Of a DNA stretch of 64,000 nucleotides, positions 47,176-56,732 are shown one piece after another. Under the pieces are notes generated by a model. That model made no database searches. It worked only from the letters and a program-made list of their open reading frames with translations, and was not told the origin of the DNA. The position numbers and the translations under genes were made by a program. The stretch's first letter is position 1; each line of letters starts with the position of its first letter. Source of the DNA: Leptospira broomii serovar Hurstbridge str. 5399 (GTDB lineage Bacteria; Spirochaetota; Leptospiria; Leptospirales; Leptospiraceae); contig NZ_AHMO02000008.1 in the NCBI RefSeq assembly GCF_000243715.2, positions 297,001 to 361,000 of the forward strand, written 5' to 3'.

Positions 47176-48169
47176 TATTGTGTTTTAATATTCCGTCCCG
47201 ATCGACCCGGGCTTTTTCCATGAAGGACTTCCAGTGATCGGGGTCGAGCGGCTTTTGCGGATCCAATTCGGAAATTATTCCGTCCAAATGTTTTCTAAAT
47301 TCTTGAAGAGACTTATAGATCTCGTCCCGATTGGAAGAAAATATCGGAGCCCACATTTTCGGGTTCGAACCTGCGATTCTCGTCATATCCCTGAATCCTC
47401 CGCCTGTTAACGGGAGAGGAGATCCTTCCGTAAACTTTTGGACGCACTCGTTTTCCCAAACCCAGTTCGTCATAATTGACGAGATCAAATGTGGAGCATG
47501 AGAAACGTAGGATAATATTCGGTCGTGTTCGAGAGCCGGGATCTCGATCGTTTCCATTCCTAAGAATCTCCAAAAAGATTCCAATTTAGAATATGCATCG
47601 GGAAGAGCATCCTTAGGACGAGTCAGAATACAGAGTCGGTTTTCGTACAAATCCGCATTAGCAAATTCTAAACCTGATTCCTCCGATCCGCACATCGGAT
47701 GGGAAGAAACGTATCTATGTCCCGATAAAGATACGGTATTTTTTCCGGATTGAATATCGGAATCGTCTATGGATTCGATCGAGGTATCCTCGTATAGTTT
47801 CGGTTCTACTTTAAAACCGTGTGTTAATGCCGAATCTACCGCCGAAATAATATCTCTCTTAGTGGATCCCATATCCGTCATATATCCGCTAAAATTTTTG
47901 GGCAGAGTTCGTATCAATTCGATCGTCGTATCGACGGGAACACCGAATACGATTAAATCGTACGAGTTCCAATTCGGAGCATTTTGAAACTCGACGGACG
48001 TTAGTAGATGATCCGCAGAACCTAAAGAGATTCCCTTTTTCTTACTTTCTTCGGAAGATACGATTCCGGTAACTTCCGCACCGGCCTGTTTTTTCTTTAG
48101 GGCAAGCGAAAGCGAAGCCCCCATCAATCCGAGACCGTAAATTAGAATTTTACGAAAAGGAAAATTCAC
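47156..48169 (-). CDS. tyrA: Prephenate dehydrogenase
   Basis: A 337-residue TyrA that oxidises prephenate toward tyrosine. The N-terminal Rossmann motif is [16 protein letters not shown]; further landmarks are [25 protein letters not shown] and SHAPHLISS. It has no fused chorismate mutase or ACT domain. The GTG start at 48169 overlaps the pheA stop as GTGA. It forms the pheA-tyrA-aroA block. Confidence 0.94.
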   Translation of the reverse strand: MNFPFRKILIYGLGLMGASLSLALKKKQAGAEVTGIVSSEESKKKGISLGSADHLLTSVEFQNAPNWNSYDLIVFGVPVDTTIELIRTLPKNFSGYMTDMGSTKRDIISAVDSALTHGFKVEPKLYEDTSIESIDDSDIQSGKNTVSLSGHRYVSSHPMCGSEESGLEFANADLYENRLCILTRPKDALPDAYSKLESFWRFLGMETIEIPALEHDRILSYVSHAPHLISSIMTNWVWENECVQKFTEGSPLPLTGGGFRDMTRIAGSNPKMWAPIFSSNRDEIYKSLQEFRKHLDGIISELDPQKPLDPDHWKSFMEKARVDRDGILKHNNGPKKS

Positions 48170-49257
48170 GGATTCGGCGGAGAAACCGGGTAAGAACCCA
48201 GTACCCTCAAGTATATTGTATTTTCCTTAAGTGCATTCAAAACTTCCTCGATGACCGGGTCCTTTCTGTGTCCGTGAAAATCGATGAAAAAGTTATATTC
48301 CCAGGATGTTCTTCTTGTCGGTCTCGTTTCCACTTTAGAAAGATTGATTCCCTTATCAAAGAACGGTTTCAATACCGAATATAAGGACCCGGGTTTATCC
48401 GGAACGGAAAGCACGATCGAAGTCTTATCATTTCCGGTTGGAGGACATTGGTTTTTACCGATAATCAGAAATCGGGTGGAATTTCCCGACATATCTTCGA
48501 TAGATTCGCGAATCACATCCAGTCCGTAGATTTCGGCAGCGATCGAGGACGCGATAGCCGCACATCCTTCCTTTTTCTCCGCGACGATACTTGCCGCCCT
48601 GGAGGTGGATGGAGTCTCGGAAATTTGAACGTGAGGAAGATTCGCCGCAATCCAATTTCTACATTGTGAATTAGCGATCTTGATTCCATAAAGAGTTTCA
48701 ATCTTATGGAGATCATGCTCGAAACCGAGAAGATTCAGAGTAATTTTAAGATAGATCTCCGAATAAATATTAAGATCCGAAACTAAAAACTGGTCCAGGG
48801 TGGAGTTGACTAACCCCTCGGAGGAATTTTCCACAGGAACGACTCCGTAATCCACTTTATCCGTCTCAACAGCGCGAAATACTTCCGGAATGGACGGGAA
48901 CTCGCTCGCTTCCACGGAAGCTCCGAATCTTGCCCGGACGGCTTGATGGGAAAAAGATCCCTCCGGCCCCAGATATCCTACGGAAAGTCCTTTTTCCACC
49001 GAAAAGGATCCTGACATGATTTCTCGATAGATAGCGATCAGAACTTTGTCCGGAAGAGGTCCAACGTTGAGATTTAAAATTTTCTCATATACGTCCTTCT
49101 CTCGATCGGGTCGATAAATCGGATCCTTGTTTTCGCGTTTGATCTCGCCGATCGCGGATGCTATCTCCGCTCTGGCCAAAATGGCCTTGACGATTTCTTT
49201 ATCCAGAGAATCTATTTTTTCTCTGAACTCTTTTAGTTTGTCGTTATTCTTGGCCAT
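48166..49257 (-). CDS. pheA: Bifunctional chorismate mutase / prephenate dehydratase
   Basis: A 363-residue fusion. The AroQ chorismate mutase domain (about 1-85) has [16 protein letters not shown] and a [10 protein letters not shown] segment. The prephenate dehydratase domain (about 93-275) has [27 protein letters not shown] and the TRF motif in GNSTRFLII. An ACT domain (285-360) with [11 protein letters not shown] and VETRPTRR should bind phenylalanine for feedback control. It overlaps scpB by 14 bases at its start. Confidence 0.95.
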   Translation of the reverse strand: MAKNNDKLKEFREKIDSLDKEIVKAILARAEIASAIGEIKRENKDPIYRPDREKDVYEKILNLNVGPLPDKVLIAIYREIMSGSFSVEKGLSVGYLGPEGSFSHQAVRARFGASVEASEFPSIPEVFRAVETDKVDYGVVPVENSSEGLVNSTLDQFLVSDLNIYSEIYLKITLNLLGFEHDLHKIETLYGIKIANSQCRNWIAANLPHVQISETPSTSRAASIVAEKKEGCAAIASSIAAEIYGLDVIRESIEDMSGNSTRFLIIGKNQCPPTGNDKTSIVLSVPDKPGSLYSVLKPFFDKGINLSKVETRPTRRTSWEYNFFIDFHGHRKDPVIEEVLNALKENTIYLRVLGSYPVSPPNP

Positions 49258-49813
49258 TTTCGATTAAGTCGTCCAGGTTTTCGAATTTTAGCTCTTTTAC
49301 TTCGACGGGAGCCGGTAAGTCTGAAAGTTTATTTAGGCCGAAATGCAATAGGAATTCTTTCGTGGTTCCGTAGAGCGCCGGGCGACCGGGCACTTCCTTA
49401 TTACCGACCGGTTTGACCAATTTTTTTGAAATCAAGGAGGTGACCATGGCTCTGGAAGAAACTCCTCGGATATCGTCTATTTCCGACAAAGTGATCGGTT
49501 GTTTGTATGCAATGATAGCTAACGTATCTAAACTGGAGCGTGATAGCTGGTCCCTTTTTTTTTCTTTAAAAAGTTTTCCTAAAATCTCGGAAAAACGTTC
49601 ATTTGTCGCGAATTGGTAGGCGCCGGCAATCTCGCGAAGAACGAATCCGCCGTCTCTTTCCTGATAGTCCAAAATTAGTTCGTCTAGAATTTCCCTGGCT
49701 TCGTGCTTCTCGCACTCGACCGATTTGGCGATGCTGGCAAGCTTGAGCGGTTCCCCGGAAAGGAAAAGGAGGGCTTCTATCAGTCCCTTTAAGCCGGATT
49801 TTTCGCGTTCCAC
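49244..49813 (-). CDS. scpB: Segregation and condensation protein B
   Basis: A 189-residue ScpB that forms the bacterial condensin complex with ScpA and SMC. It has two winged helices: IEALLFLSGEPLKLASIA at the start, and SLDTLAIIAYKQPITLSEID with GVSSRAMVTSLISKKLV in the middle. The GTG start at 49813 has GGGAG four bases upstream and overlaps scpA by 25 bases. SMC is not in the window. Confidence 0.95.
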   Translation of the reverse strand: MEREKSGLKGLIEALLFLSGEPLKLASIAKSVECEKHEAREILDELILDYQERDGGFVLREIAGAYQFATNERFSEILGKLFKEKKRDQLSRSSLDTLAIIAYKQPITLSEIDDIRGVSSRAMVTSLISKKLVKPVGNKEVPGRPALYGTTKEFLLHFGLNKLSDLPAPVEVKELKFENLDDLIENGQE

Positions 49814-50565
49814 GGTTCTCCCACCAAGAAAATACGGATTTCGCCGAAGGTTTTATGCTGGCGAATTACCAGGATTCTCTGTTTGCAGAGTTCTAGCATT
49901 GCCAAAAAGACAGCGACAACTTCCGCTTTCTCGGGTTTGACCAACGAAAACAATTCCTCAAAAGAAATATCGGACCTTTCGACGAGGAGTGTGGAAATCG
50001 ACTCCATCTTTTCCTCGACAGAATATCGGTGGGGCGCGGTAAGTAAAGCGGGAATCTCCCCTTCTTCCTCCCGTTTTTCAAGTATCTCGTTAAAGGCTGA
50101 GATAAGGTCGAGCAAACTTAAATCCAGCCAAGAATCTTGCTCTTCAATGACTTGGTTACTTTCCCGGGCAAAAACGCCGGACTGAGATTTATCGACTTCG
50201 GATAGCTTCTGGGCCGTAAGTTGGAATTTCTTGTGTTCCAGGAGTTTTTCGACTAGTTCCGGCGGGAGAGGCGGATCATAGTCTTCTTCTTCAAACCCCG
50301 GATCGGGTAATAGTGCTTTCGATTTCAAATACACTAGATTCGCAGCCATCAATGCGTATTCTGCGCCCAAGTCTATGTGGATATTTTCCGAAATTTTTAG
50401 AAAGTGGAGAAAGTCTTCCGTAATTCTCGAAAGAGAAACTTCGAATATATCGACTTTATAACTTTCGATCAGAGACCAAAGGAGATTTAAAGGCCCCTCG
50501 GTAATTCCGCCTTCCGTATTATTCCATTGGACCACGAAGGTCTTCCCACCGTCCTCCCTCTCCAT
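49789..50565 (-). CDS. scpA: Segregation and condensation protein A
   Basis: A 258-residue kleisin that bridges the SMC heads. The N-terminal block EGPLNLLWSLIESYKVDIFE and YALMAANLVYLKSKALLPD match ScpA. The C-terminal winged helix (VVAVFLAMLELCKQRILVI) is present. It lies 14 bases after cheY, so chromosome-segregation genes are in the same train as chemotaxis genes. Confidence 0.95.
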   Translation of the reverse strand: MEREDGGKTFVVQWNNTEGGITEGPLNLLWSLIESYKVDIFEVSLSRITEDFLHFLKISENIHIDLGAEYALMAANLVYLKSKALLPDPGFEEEDYDPPLPPELVEKLLEHKKFQLTAQKLSEVDKSQSGVFARESNQVIEEQDSWLDLSLLDLISAFNEILEKREEEGEIPALLTAPHRYSVEEKMESISTLLVERSDISFEELFSLVKPEKAEVVAVFLAMLELCKQRILVIRQHKTFGEIRIFLVGEPWNAKNPA

Positions 50566-50579
50566 ATTTCAAAAAACCT

Positions 50580-50942
50580 TTATGAATTTAAAGCTTTGTC
50601 TGCCGCTTGCTGCAACCTCTCCGGAGAGAAGGGCTTAACTACGAAATCCTTGACACCCATCTTAATCGCTTTGGCAAGAAGTTCTTCCTGACCTAATGCG
50701 GTAACCATAATGATTCGTGCCTTCGGATCTATTTTAAAAATTTCTTGGGCGGCTTCGATTCCGTCCTTTTCCCTCATGGTGATATCCATGGTTACGAGAT
50801 CCGGCTTTATCGCCTTGTACTGATCGACGGCGATATTACCGTTTTCGGCTTCACCTACGATTTCGTGGCCTCCCGCTACCAAGGCATCTTTCACCATGGT
50901 CCTCATAAACTTTGCGTCGTCCACTACGAGAATTCTGGCCAT
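50580..50942 (-). CDS. cheY: Chemotaxis response regulator CheY
   Basis: A 120-residue single REC domain. The acidic pocket is in VVDDAKFMR, the phospho-acceptor is D53 (LVTMDITM), a T lies in MVTALG and the conserved Lys is in FVVKPFSP. This wording is typical of spirochaete and Thermotoga-type CheY. Phospho-CheY acts on the flagellar switch. It lies four bases after cheB. Confidence 0.93.
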   Translation of the reverse strand: MARILVVDDAKFMRTMVKDALVAGGHEIVGEAENGNIAVDQYKAIKPDLVTMDITMREKDGIEAAQEIFKIDPKARIIMVTALGQEELLAKAIKMGVKDFVVKPFSPERLQQAADKALNS

Positions 50943-50946
50943 ATTT

Positions 50947-52020
50947 TTAATTTCCCCTTTCTTTAAGAATAGAAAGTATCCTAGTTGTAATTGCGCTGAC
51001 CGGTTCTACGAATTGAACGCCGCCCATTTCAATGGCTTGGCGGTTCATTCCGAAAATCACCGAACTTGCCTCGTCTTGGGCGATTGTAGCCGCTCCCGTT
51101 TCTCTCATTCGAAGAGTCGCAGCGGCTCCATCCTTTCCCATACCGGTCATTATCACACCGATCAAGGCGCTACCGTATTCCCGGATTGCGCTGTCAAAAA
51201 GAACTTCGACGGAGGGCCTGTGTCCATTTACAAGGGCTTCCTTACCTAATGCAATCCATTTCCGACCAGCTCTAGTTTCAATGCGAAGATGAGCGTCGCC
51301 CGGCGCAACATAACCGACACCCGCTTCCACAGGTTCGCCGTCTTCCGCTTCTTTTATTCGGATCTTAGAGTTATCATTTAAACGCGAAGCAAACGCTTTC
51401 GTAAATCCAACCGGCATATGCTGTACGACGAAAATCGGTAAACGAAATCCTTCCGGAAAAGTGGAAAAAACGGTCTGTAATGCTTTTGGCCCGCCGGTAG
51501 AAGTACCGATGCAAACCGCCTCAATCGCCTTCGTTTCGCCTTTAGAAAACCTAGCCTTTAGCGTGTCCGAAAGTCTATGCGCATCGATGATAGGTAGAAT
51601 CGTCCGGACACTTTCGAAATAGGAAAGAATTCTGTTGCGTAAGACTGCTCCTAACTCCTCGGGATTAAATTGACTCGAACTTGAAGGTTTCGGAATAAAA
51701 TCGATCGCTCCGTATTCCAAGGCTTTAAATGTGGCTTCGGCGCCATACTGGGTCAGCACCGAAAGCATCATCACCGGTATTCCGAGTTTTCGTTTCTGTA
51801 ATTCTTGGAGAGCAGATAATCCGTCCAACACAGGCATTTCGACATCCAGTATTACGAGATCGGGTTTCAACTTCTCTGTTAATTCGATACAATCCAAACC
51901 GGTCTTTCCGGTGGCTATCACTTGGATTTTTTCATCCTTTTGGATCTGATCAGAAATAATATTCCGTACAAGTAGGGAATCGTCGACGATTACGACTCGT
52001 ATTGGAGTATTGGAATTCAT
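50947..52020 (-). CDS. cheB: Chemotaxis protein-glutamate methylesterase CheB
   Basis: A 357-residue two-domain protein. It has an N-terminal REC domain with D59 (LVILDVEMP) and a C-terminal methylesterase with the Ser in [11 protein letters not shown], the His in [13 protein letters not shown], and the Asp in [11 protein letters not shown]. It removes methyl groups from chemoreceptors to reset adaptation. It lies 29 bases after cheA. A cheR methyltransferase gene is not in the window. Confidence 0.95.
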   Translation of the reverse strand: MNSNTPIRVVIVDDSLLVRNIISDQIQKDEKIQVIATGKTGLDCIELTEKLKPDLVILDVEMPVLDGLSALQELQKRKLGIPVMMLSVLTQYGAEATFKALEYGAIDFIPKPSSSSQFNPEELGAVLRNRILSYFESVRTILPIIDAHRLSDTLKARFSKGETKAIEAVCIGTSTGGPKALQTVFSTFPEGFRLPIFVVQHMPVGFTKAFASRLNDNSKIRIKEAEDGEPVEAGVGYVAPGDAHLRIETRAGRKWIALGKEALVNGHRPSVEVLFDSAIREYGSALIGVIMTGMGKDGAAATLRMRETGAATIAQDEASSVIFGMNRQAIEMGGVQFVEPVSAITTRILSILKERGN

Positions 52021-52049
52021 TCTTTATTAGCCTTCAAAAACCGTTCGGT

Positions 52050-55000
52050 TTAGAACTTAGGAATAAGTGCCATTAGCTCATCAAAATCCGGAAGGAATAA
52101 AAGAACACCGAGCAAGTTATTTCCTTCATGATTAAACTCGGTTAGCATACTCAAAAATTTCGTTCGTTCGGGTTTTACCGCATCTAAGACTTCTAAGAAC
52201 GTACCTTCCACCAGCTCCGGGACGGCAGGCATAACGCTTACTTTCGCCTTATTAGAAATGGAATTTAGTACGGAGGCACAGACGATATTCGAAATTTCGG
52301 ATAAAACGCTCTTTGTATCGTCGTCCAGATTATCGCCGGGAGAGACGGTATCTAAAAGTTCTTTAGCGAGATTCTTGGCGTTCTCTCTGGAAAACATCAT
52401 CAAAAGATTCCCGTTAAGATCCCCGTTCATCCGAACTTTCATCCCGTAAAATTTATCGTCGGAAAATCTAATTTCGGAAGCCAAACCTTCCTTATCATTC
52501 ATTAGAATTTCTGGAATAAAGAGATCCACATTTCGATTTAGAATCTGAGATAAGACCATCCCTGCGTTCATCATCCCGGTATTAACGACGGCTTCGATTT
52601 TCTTAATCTGCTCCCTCGTCAAATTTCCCGTAAAATCCTTGGAATGAGAAACTGACATCATTCTCTGCTTTTTCTGTTCTAGAAAACCCTCGATAATATG
52701 TTCGGCTCTCTTTTTTTCCTCATCGGTATTAACCGAATCCGAGATGAGTTCCGAAATATGAGACCTGTATTTGTCTTCCATTCCGAATTTAGGAGAGGAG
52801 GGCGCGGTTTTATCCATGACCGCAGTATTCGAAACTGACGGCGCCGAAGGTTCCGCAGTTTTACCGCCATTGGGCAAAAGACGATCATCGCTTACTTTAA
52901 GTTCGACGGAGAATGCGCCTTCAGTTTTTCCCGCACCTTCCCGATGCAGATCCTCTTTCCCGGCGACGATCTTTCTGGAATCGTCTTCCTTTTTGCGTTC
53001 GGTTTTCTTTCGTTTTGCCCTTTCGCGGGTCGTAATTTCGTGCAGTTTATGATTGTATACGTTCGTAGGATTGGACGTTTTTTGAATGTACATCTCTTCT
53101 TCGGTTTCGATCGTTCGGATCGTACTGATTCGCTTCATCGTCTCCAAATGATAGTTGATATACCTGCCTGTTTCGTCCAGATAAGAAGCTATCTCGACTA
53201 ATCCCGGAATATCGAGAACCATGATAATAGTACCGTCTCCCATGATGGAAGCGCCGGTGAGTCCTTTGATATTTTTGAAGTTCTTCTCCAAAGACTTAAT
53301 AACGGTTTCATGCTTTCCGACGAGCTCATCCACCATGAAGCCGAGTTTTCTTCCTTTAAATTGAACTATTACGACCGGAGATTCTTCCCGATCCGTTTTA
53401 TCCTGCAATCCGAGGATCCGATTCAATCGATAAATCGGCAGCACTTCTCCGCGAAGATTGATGATTTCGTTTCCTTCCAAAGTCGTTATCTGTTCGTTGT
53501 TGACCTTGATAGTTTCGTTCACTTCGGATAACGGGAATGCATAAACTTCCTCTTCCATCATTATTAGAATGGAAGGGATAATCGCCAAAGCTTGCGGGAA
53601 AGATAATACGAAAGAAGTTCCCTGTCCTTTCAGAGATTGAATCAAGATCTTTCCCTTAAATTCCTGAATTAAATTATTCACGACATTCATTCCGACTCCG
53701 CGACCGGATATGTCCGTAATCTTCTCCGCCGTGGAAAATCCCGGGGCAAAAATAAATTGATAAACGTCGTTTTCAGAAAGAGCCGCGGCGTCCGTCTCCG
53801 AAACCAAACCTTTCTCGACGGCCTTTAGGCGGATTCGTTCCACGTCGAGACCCTTTCCGTCGTCTCGAATTTCCACCATGATATTACTTCCGCCTTGATA
53901 GGCGTTCAATTCTACTATTCCCAGTTCGGGTTTTCCGATACGTTTTCTTTCTTCGGGAGATTCGATTCCATGATCGACCGAATTGCGAATGAGATGTAAC
54001 AAAGGCTCCCCTAACGCATCGATCACTTTCTTGTCCAGTTCCGTGGATTCTCCGTTAAGAATCAGGTCCACTTTTTTTCCTGTCTCGAGTGACAGGTCGC
54101 GCACAAGACGGGAGAAGCGGCGGAAGACCGTCGAAATAGGAACCATCCGGATATTCATAATTCCGGATTGCAGTTCTTTAGAAATCCGATTGATTAAATC
54201 GATTCTACCTTTGAGTTCATTGAAGAGCTGATCTTCTCCAAAAGTACGTAATAAATCGTCGTAAATCTTCTGAAAGCCGGAATTGGTGATAACCAATTCT
54301 CCGACATTATTCATTAATTGGTCCAGTTTATCCGATGAAACCTTAATACTCTTTAATGTGATTTTCGCATCACCGGTTTTCTCCTCTTCGTCTAGTTGAA
54401 AAGAAGTGATCGCGTTCGATTCGGTCGTATAACCGAGCTGAGAATTAGGATGAAATTCTTCAATTGTAAGAGTCTCGACCATATCCACATTGGCGGCTTT
54501 GGTCAATTCATCCTGGGGTTTATGACTCAGGATGAGAATCGTCAGAACGGCGGCCTCCGTTCCTTTTTCCAATTCTTCCAAGTTAGGATTGGTTCTATAG
54601 ATGGTTCCAATTGGTTTTAAATTCTGAAGAATAAGAGAATATCGCAGACCTTTCATCGGAGCGTCCGATTTTAAGCCGACTTTGAGAATCCAAAAATTTC
54701 CCCCGTTTGCCCTAAGCATTTCTTCCAGTTCTTTCTGATCGTCTCCGTCCAGTTCCAGATGCGAGGAATGCGATTGTTGATTCTGTTCCGCCAAAACAGT
54801 CCTCGCACGAGATTCCAACTTCTCTTGGGATTCCTTGGTCGCCTCGGGATCGTTTTCATACGCCTCTAATCTACGGATCATATCCGTATAAGGCGTGTCG
54901 ACTTTCTTCCCCTGAGAAACGTTAACGATTACATTCTTGATAAGATCAAAACATTGAAATAATAGATTTACGAGCGAAAGTTTTACGGCTAGTTTTCCGT

Positions 55001-55232
55001 CTCGAATACTTTGGAGAAGGTTCTCCATTTTATGAGCTAAATCCGAAAGATTATATAGTCCTACGAAAGCGGCCGAGCTTTTGAGAGAGTGTGCGGCTCG
55101 AAATATATCGTTGATCGTCGCCGGATCGGACTGGTCTTTTTCCAACTTTAATAAATTGGCATTTAGTTCTTCGATCTGGTCTTCCGATTCTTCCAGAAAG
55201 AGTTCGGTATATTCTCCTAGTACTCCTGCCAC
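52050..55232 (-). CDS. cheA: Chemotaxis kinase CheA with fused CheC-like phosphatase domain
   Basis: A 1060-residue CheA, about 400 longer than usual. Order: Hpt with phospho-His H48 (AAHSLKSSAAF); a P2-like region (about 165-265); dimerisation helix (about 293-360); HATPase with N-box HLIRNSVDHG (413-422), G1 DDGKG (457-461) and G2 GRGVGMN (510-516); CheW-like domain (about 548-700). After a charged linker (718-870) comes a CheC/CheX-like domain (871-1060) with an intact S975-x3-E979-x2-N982 phosphatase motif and a degenerate first motif (E880-x3-N884). Kinase and CheY-phosphatase in one chain is unusual. Start GTG 55232 abuts the cheW stop. Confidence 0.93.
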   Translation of the reverse strand: MAGVLGEYTELFLEESEDQIEELNANLLKLEKDQSDPATINDIFRAAHSLKSSAAFVGLYNLSDLAHKMENLLQSIRDGKLAVKLSLVNLLFQCFDLIKNVIVNVSQGKKVDTPYTDMIRRLEAYENDPEATKESQEKLESRARTVLAEQNQQSHSSHLELDGDDQKELEEMLRANGGNFWILKVGLKSDAPMKGLRYSLILQNLKPIGTIYRTNPNLEELEKGTEAAVLTILILSHKPQDELTKAANVDMVETLTIEEFHPNSQLGYTTESNAITSFQLDEEEKTGDAKITLKSIKVSSDKLDQLMNNVGELVITNSGFQKIYDDLLRTFGEDQLFNELKGRIDLINRISKELQSGIMNIRMVPISTVFRRFSRLVRDLSLETGKKVDLILNGESTELDKKVIDALGEPLLHLIRNSVDHGIESPEERKRIGKPELGIVELNAYQGGSNIMVEIRDDGKGLDVERIRLKAVEKGLVSETDAAALSENDVYQFIFAPGFSTAEKITDISGRGVGMNVVNNLIQEFKGKILIQSLKGQGTSFVLSFPQALAIIPSILIMMEEEVYAFPLSEVNETIKVNNEQITTLEGNEIINLRGEVLPIYRLNRILGLQDKTDREESPVVIVQFKGRKLGFMVDELVGKHETVIKSLEKNFKNIKGLTGASIMGDGTIIMVLDIPGLVEIASYLDETGRYINYHLETMKRISTIRTIETEEEMYIQKTSNPTNVYNHKLHEITTRERAKRKKTERKKEDDSRKIVAGKEDLHREGAGKTEGAFSVELKVSDDRLLPNGGKTAEPSAPSVSNTAVMDKTAPSSPKFGMEDKYRSHISELISDSVNTDEEKKRAEHIIEGFLEQKKQRMMSVSHSKDFTGNLTREQIKKIEAVVNTGMMNAGMVLSQILNRNVDLFIPEILMNDKEGLASEIRFSDDKFYGMKVRMNGDLNGNLLMMFSRENAKNLAKELLDTVSPGDNLDDDTKSVLSEISNIVCASVLNSISNKAKVSVMPAVPELVEGTFLEVLDAVKPERTKFLSMLTEFNHEGNNLLGVLLFLPDFDELMALIPKF

Positions 55233-55727
55233 TTAATTTTCCTCCGCAGTGAAGTCGATTAGCTTGGAGAGATTCAAGTTAAGAACCAGAGTTTCTTCGT
55301 ATTGGCTTACGGATTCGATCAATTCACTGTAGCTTACGCTCAATTCCGCGCCGGCCTCGCTAATTTTATCTCTATGGATTTTAACTACTTGCTTTACGGA
55401 ATCGACCAGCAATCCGCCTCGTTTTTCACCGTTGACGACTACGATAATTCTCGTAGAAGAAAGGACATCGCAAAATCCAAGACCGAACAGCTCCTTTAAA
55501 TCCATAATCGGAATGATTTCGCCGCGCAAATTAATCACTCCAAGAATGAAACCTTCCACATTCGGAATGCGGGTAATAGGAACCGGTTTTAAGATTTCAT
55601 GAATGTGCAAGATATCGATTCCGAAAAGCTCCTTATCCACTTCGAAGGTCAAGAATTCCTTCAATCCTTCTACGTCCTTACCGGTTTGATCGTCTTCTGC
55701 GGGATTCAATTTTTCGATGGCTCTCAC
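55233..55727 (-). CDS. cheW: Chemotaxis coupling protein CheW
   Basis: A 164-residue SH3-like scaffold linking CheA to receptors. Landmarks: FLTFEVDKELFGIDILHIHE, PITRIPNVEGFILGVINLRG and EIIPIMDLKELFGL. It is the first gene of the 13-gene train cheW-cheA-cheB-cheY-scpA-scpB-pheA-tyrA-aroA-cmk-rpsA-TPR-hisG. GTG 55727 is preceded by GGAGG. No sigma-28-like promoter is clear in the 111 bases upstream. Confidence 0.95.
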   Translation of the reverse strand: MRAIEKLNPAEDDQTGKDVEGLKEFLTFEVDKELFGIDILHIHEILKPVPITRIPNVEGFILGVINLRGEIIPIMDLKELFGLGFCDVLSSTRIIVVVNGEKRGGLLVDSVKQVVKIHRDKISEAGAELSVSYSELIESVSQYEETLVLNLNLSKLIDFTAEEN

Positions 55728-55838
55728 CGGTCCTCCACGTAGGTAATTCCGAAAATAAAGTAAAAACTCCTTCTCGGGGGTTCAGCGGCTCCCATATACA
55801 ATCGGATTTCGGAAGCGCGGAATTCTCAGATTTTCAAT

Positions 55839-56426
55839 TTATCGGACTGAATTTTCATCGCTTTTCTTTGGAAAGCAATGGTTTTTTTTGTCAGTCAGAA
55901 TCGTTCCGGCTCGAATGTCGTGCTCTTCCGCTGAAAATTCGCAGGGAAACAGAGATTCGAACGTTAGACCGATCAGATTTGCCCTCGGAACCCCGGAAAG
56001 CGCACGATCGTAAAACCCTTTCCCTCGACCCAATCTTGCTCCTTCAAAAGACCAGGCCAAAGCAGGCACTAGGATCAAATCGGCGTCTTTCGAAGAAATT
56101 ATTTCTTTCCCGACTGGCTCCAAGATGTTAAACGCACCAATTTCGAATCTTTCCGGTTTTATAAACGCCAAATCCAGGTTTTGGACCTTCGGAAAAAAGA
56201 AAAATATGCCCTTTCCGCTTAGCGACCGTGATTCTTCGAAAGGAAGCGGATCGATTTCGTATTCGTCCGCGACATAGGAAATTATCCGTAGGGAGGTCCG
56301 TTGTCCCAAAGAATAGGTAATAATTTCACGCAACCGTTCTCGAATTAGATTCTCTTTTGTCGTTCGATCAGGAAGACGGAGAATCGAGTCTTTACTGATC
56401 TTTCTCGCTTCTTGCTTCGATAGCAA
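55839..56426 (-). CDS. 5-formyltetrahydrofolate cyclo-ligase
   Basis: A 195-residue YgfA/MTHFS-family enzyme converting 5-formyl-THF to 5,10-methenyl-THF with ATP. It has the C-terminal signature LVPALAWSFEGARLGRGKGFYDR and then LIGLTFESLFP. The N-terminal helix is basic (SKQEARKISKDSILRL). It follows zapA after one base, the zapA-ygfA pairing known from many bacteria. The gap is too short to hold a 6S RNA gene between them, unlike in enterics. Confidence 0.9.
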   Translation of the reverse strand: MLSKQEARKISKDSILRLPDRTTKENLIRERLREIITYSLGQRTSLRIISYVADEYEIDPLPFEESRSLSGKGIFFFFPKVQNLDLAFIKPERFEIGAFNILEPVGKEIISSKDADLILVPALAWSFEGARLGRGKGFYDRALSGVPRANLIGLTFESLFPCEFSAEEHDIRAGTILTDKKNHCFPKKSDENSVR

Positions 56427-56427
56427 A

Positions 56428-56730
56428 TTAAAGGTCCCCTATGAGACCTTCTTCCAAAAGGGTAATCAGTTTTCGCGTTTTTTCTTCCGCCTCGGGAGAA
56501 GAGGAACCGGAAGAAGAAGGCTGAGCGTTTCTCAGTTGCTCTAGTTCGTCCGCAAAATTCAAGGCTGCTAAGACCGCCAACTTCAGCTTTGAGGAAGATG
56601 GCATCCCCAAGCTGAGTTCCCGGATTTTACGATCAACCACTTCCGCCAATTGTTTGATGTATTCCGGATCCGCATCTCCAACGATCGTATAATCGTCGCC
56701 TAAGATGCGCGTCGTAATCTTTTCGCTCAT
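56428..56730 (-). CDS. zapA: Cell division protein ZapA
   Basis: A 100-residue FtsZ-associated protein. The N-terminal domain reads TRILGDDYTIVGDADPEYI, followed by VVDRKIRELS and a coiled-coil tail containing KLAVLAALNFADEL. ZapA tetramers cross-link FtsZ filaments at the division site. It lies two bases after the coiled-coil/acidic protein gene and one base before the cyclo-ligase gene. Confidence 0.88.
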   Translation of the reverse strand: MSEKITTRILGDDYTIVGDADPEYIKQLAEVVDRKIRELSLGMPSSSKLKLAVLAALNFADELEQLRNAQPSSSGSSSPEAEEKTRKLITLLEEGLIGDL

Positions 56731-56732
56731 TG

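Noticed and set aside
56426..56428. 6S RNA gene between zapA and the cyclo-ligase gene
   Set aside because: In enterics 6S RNA lies at this junction, but here the genes are one base apart.
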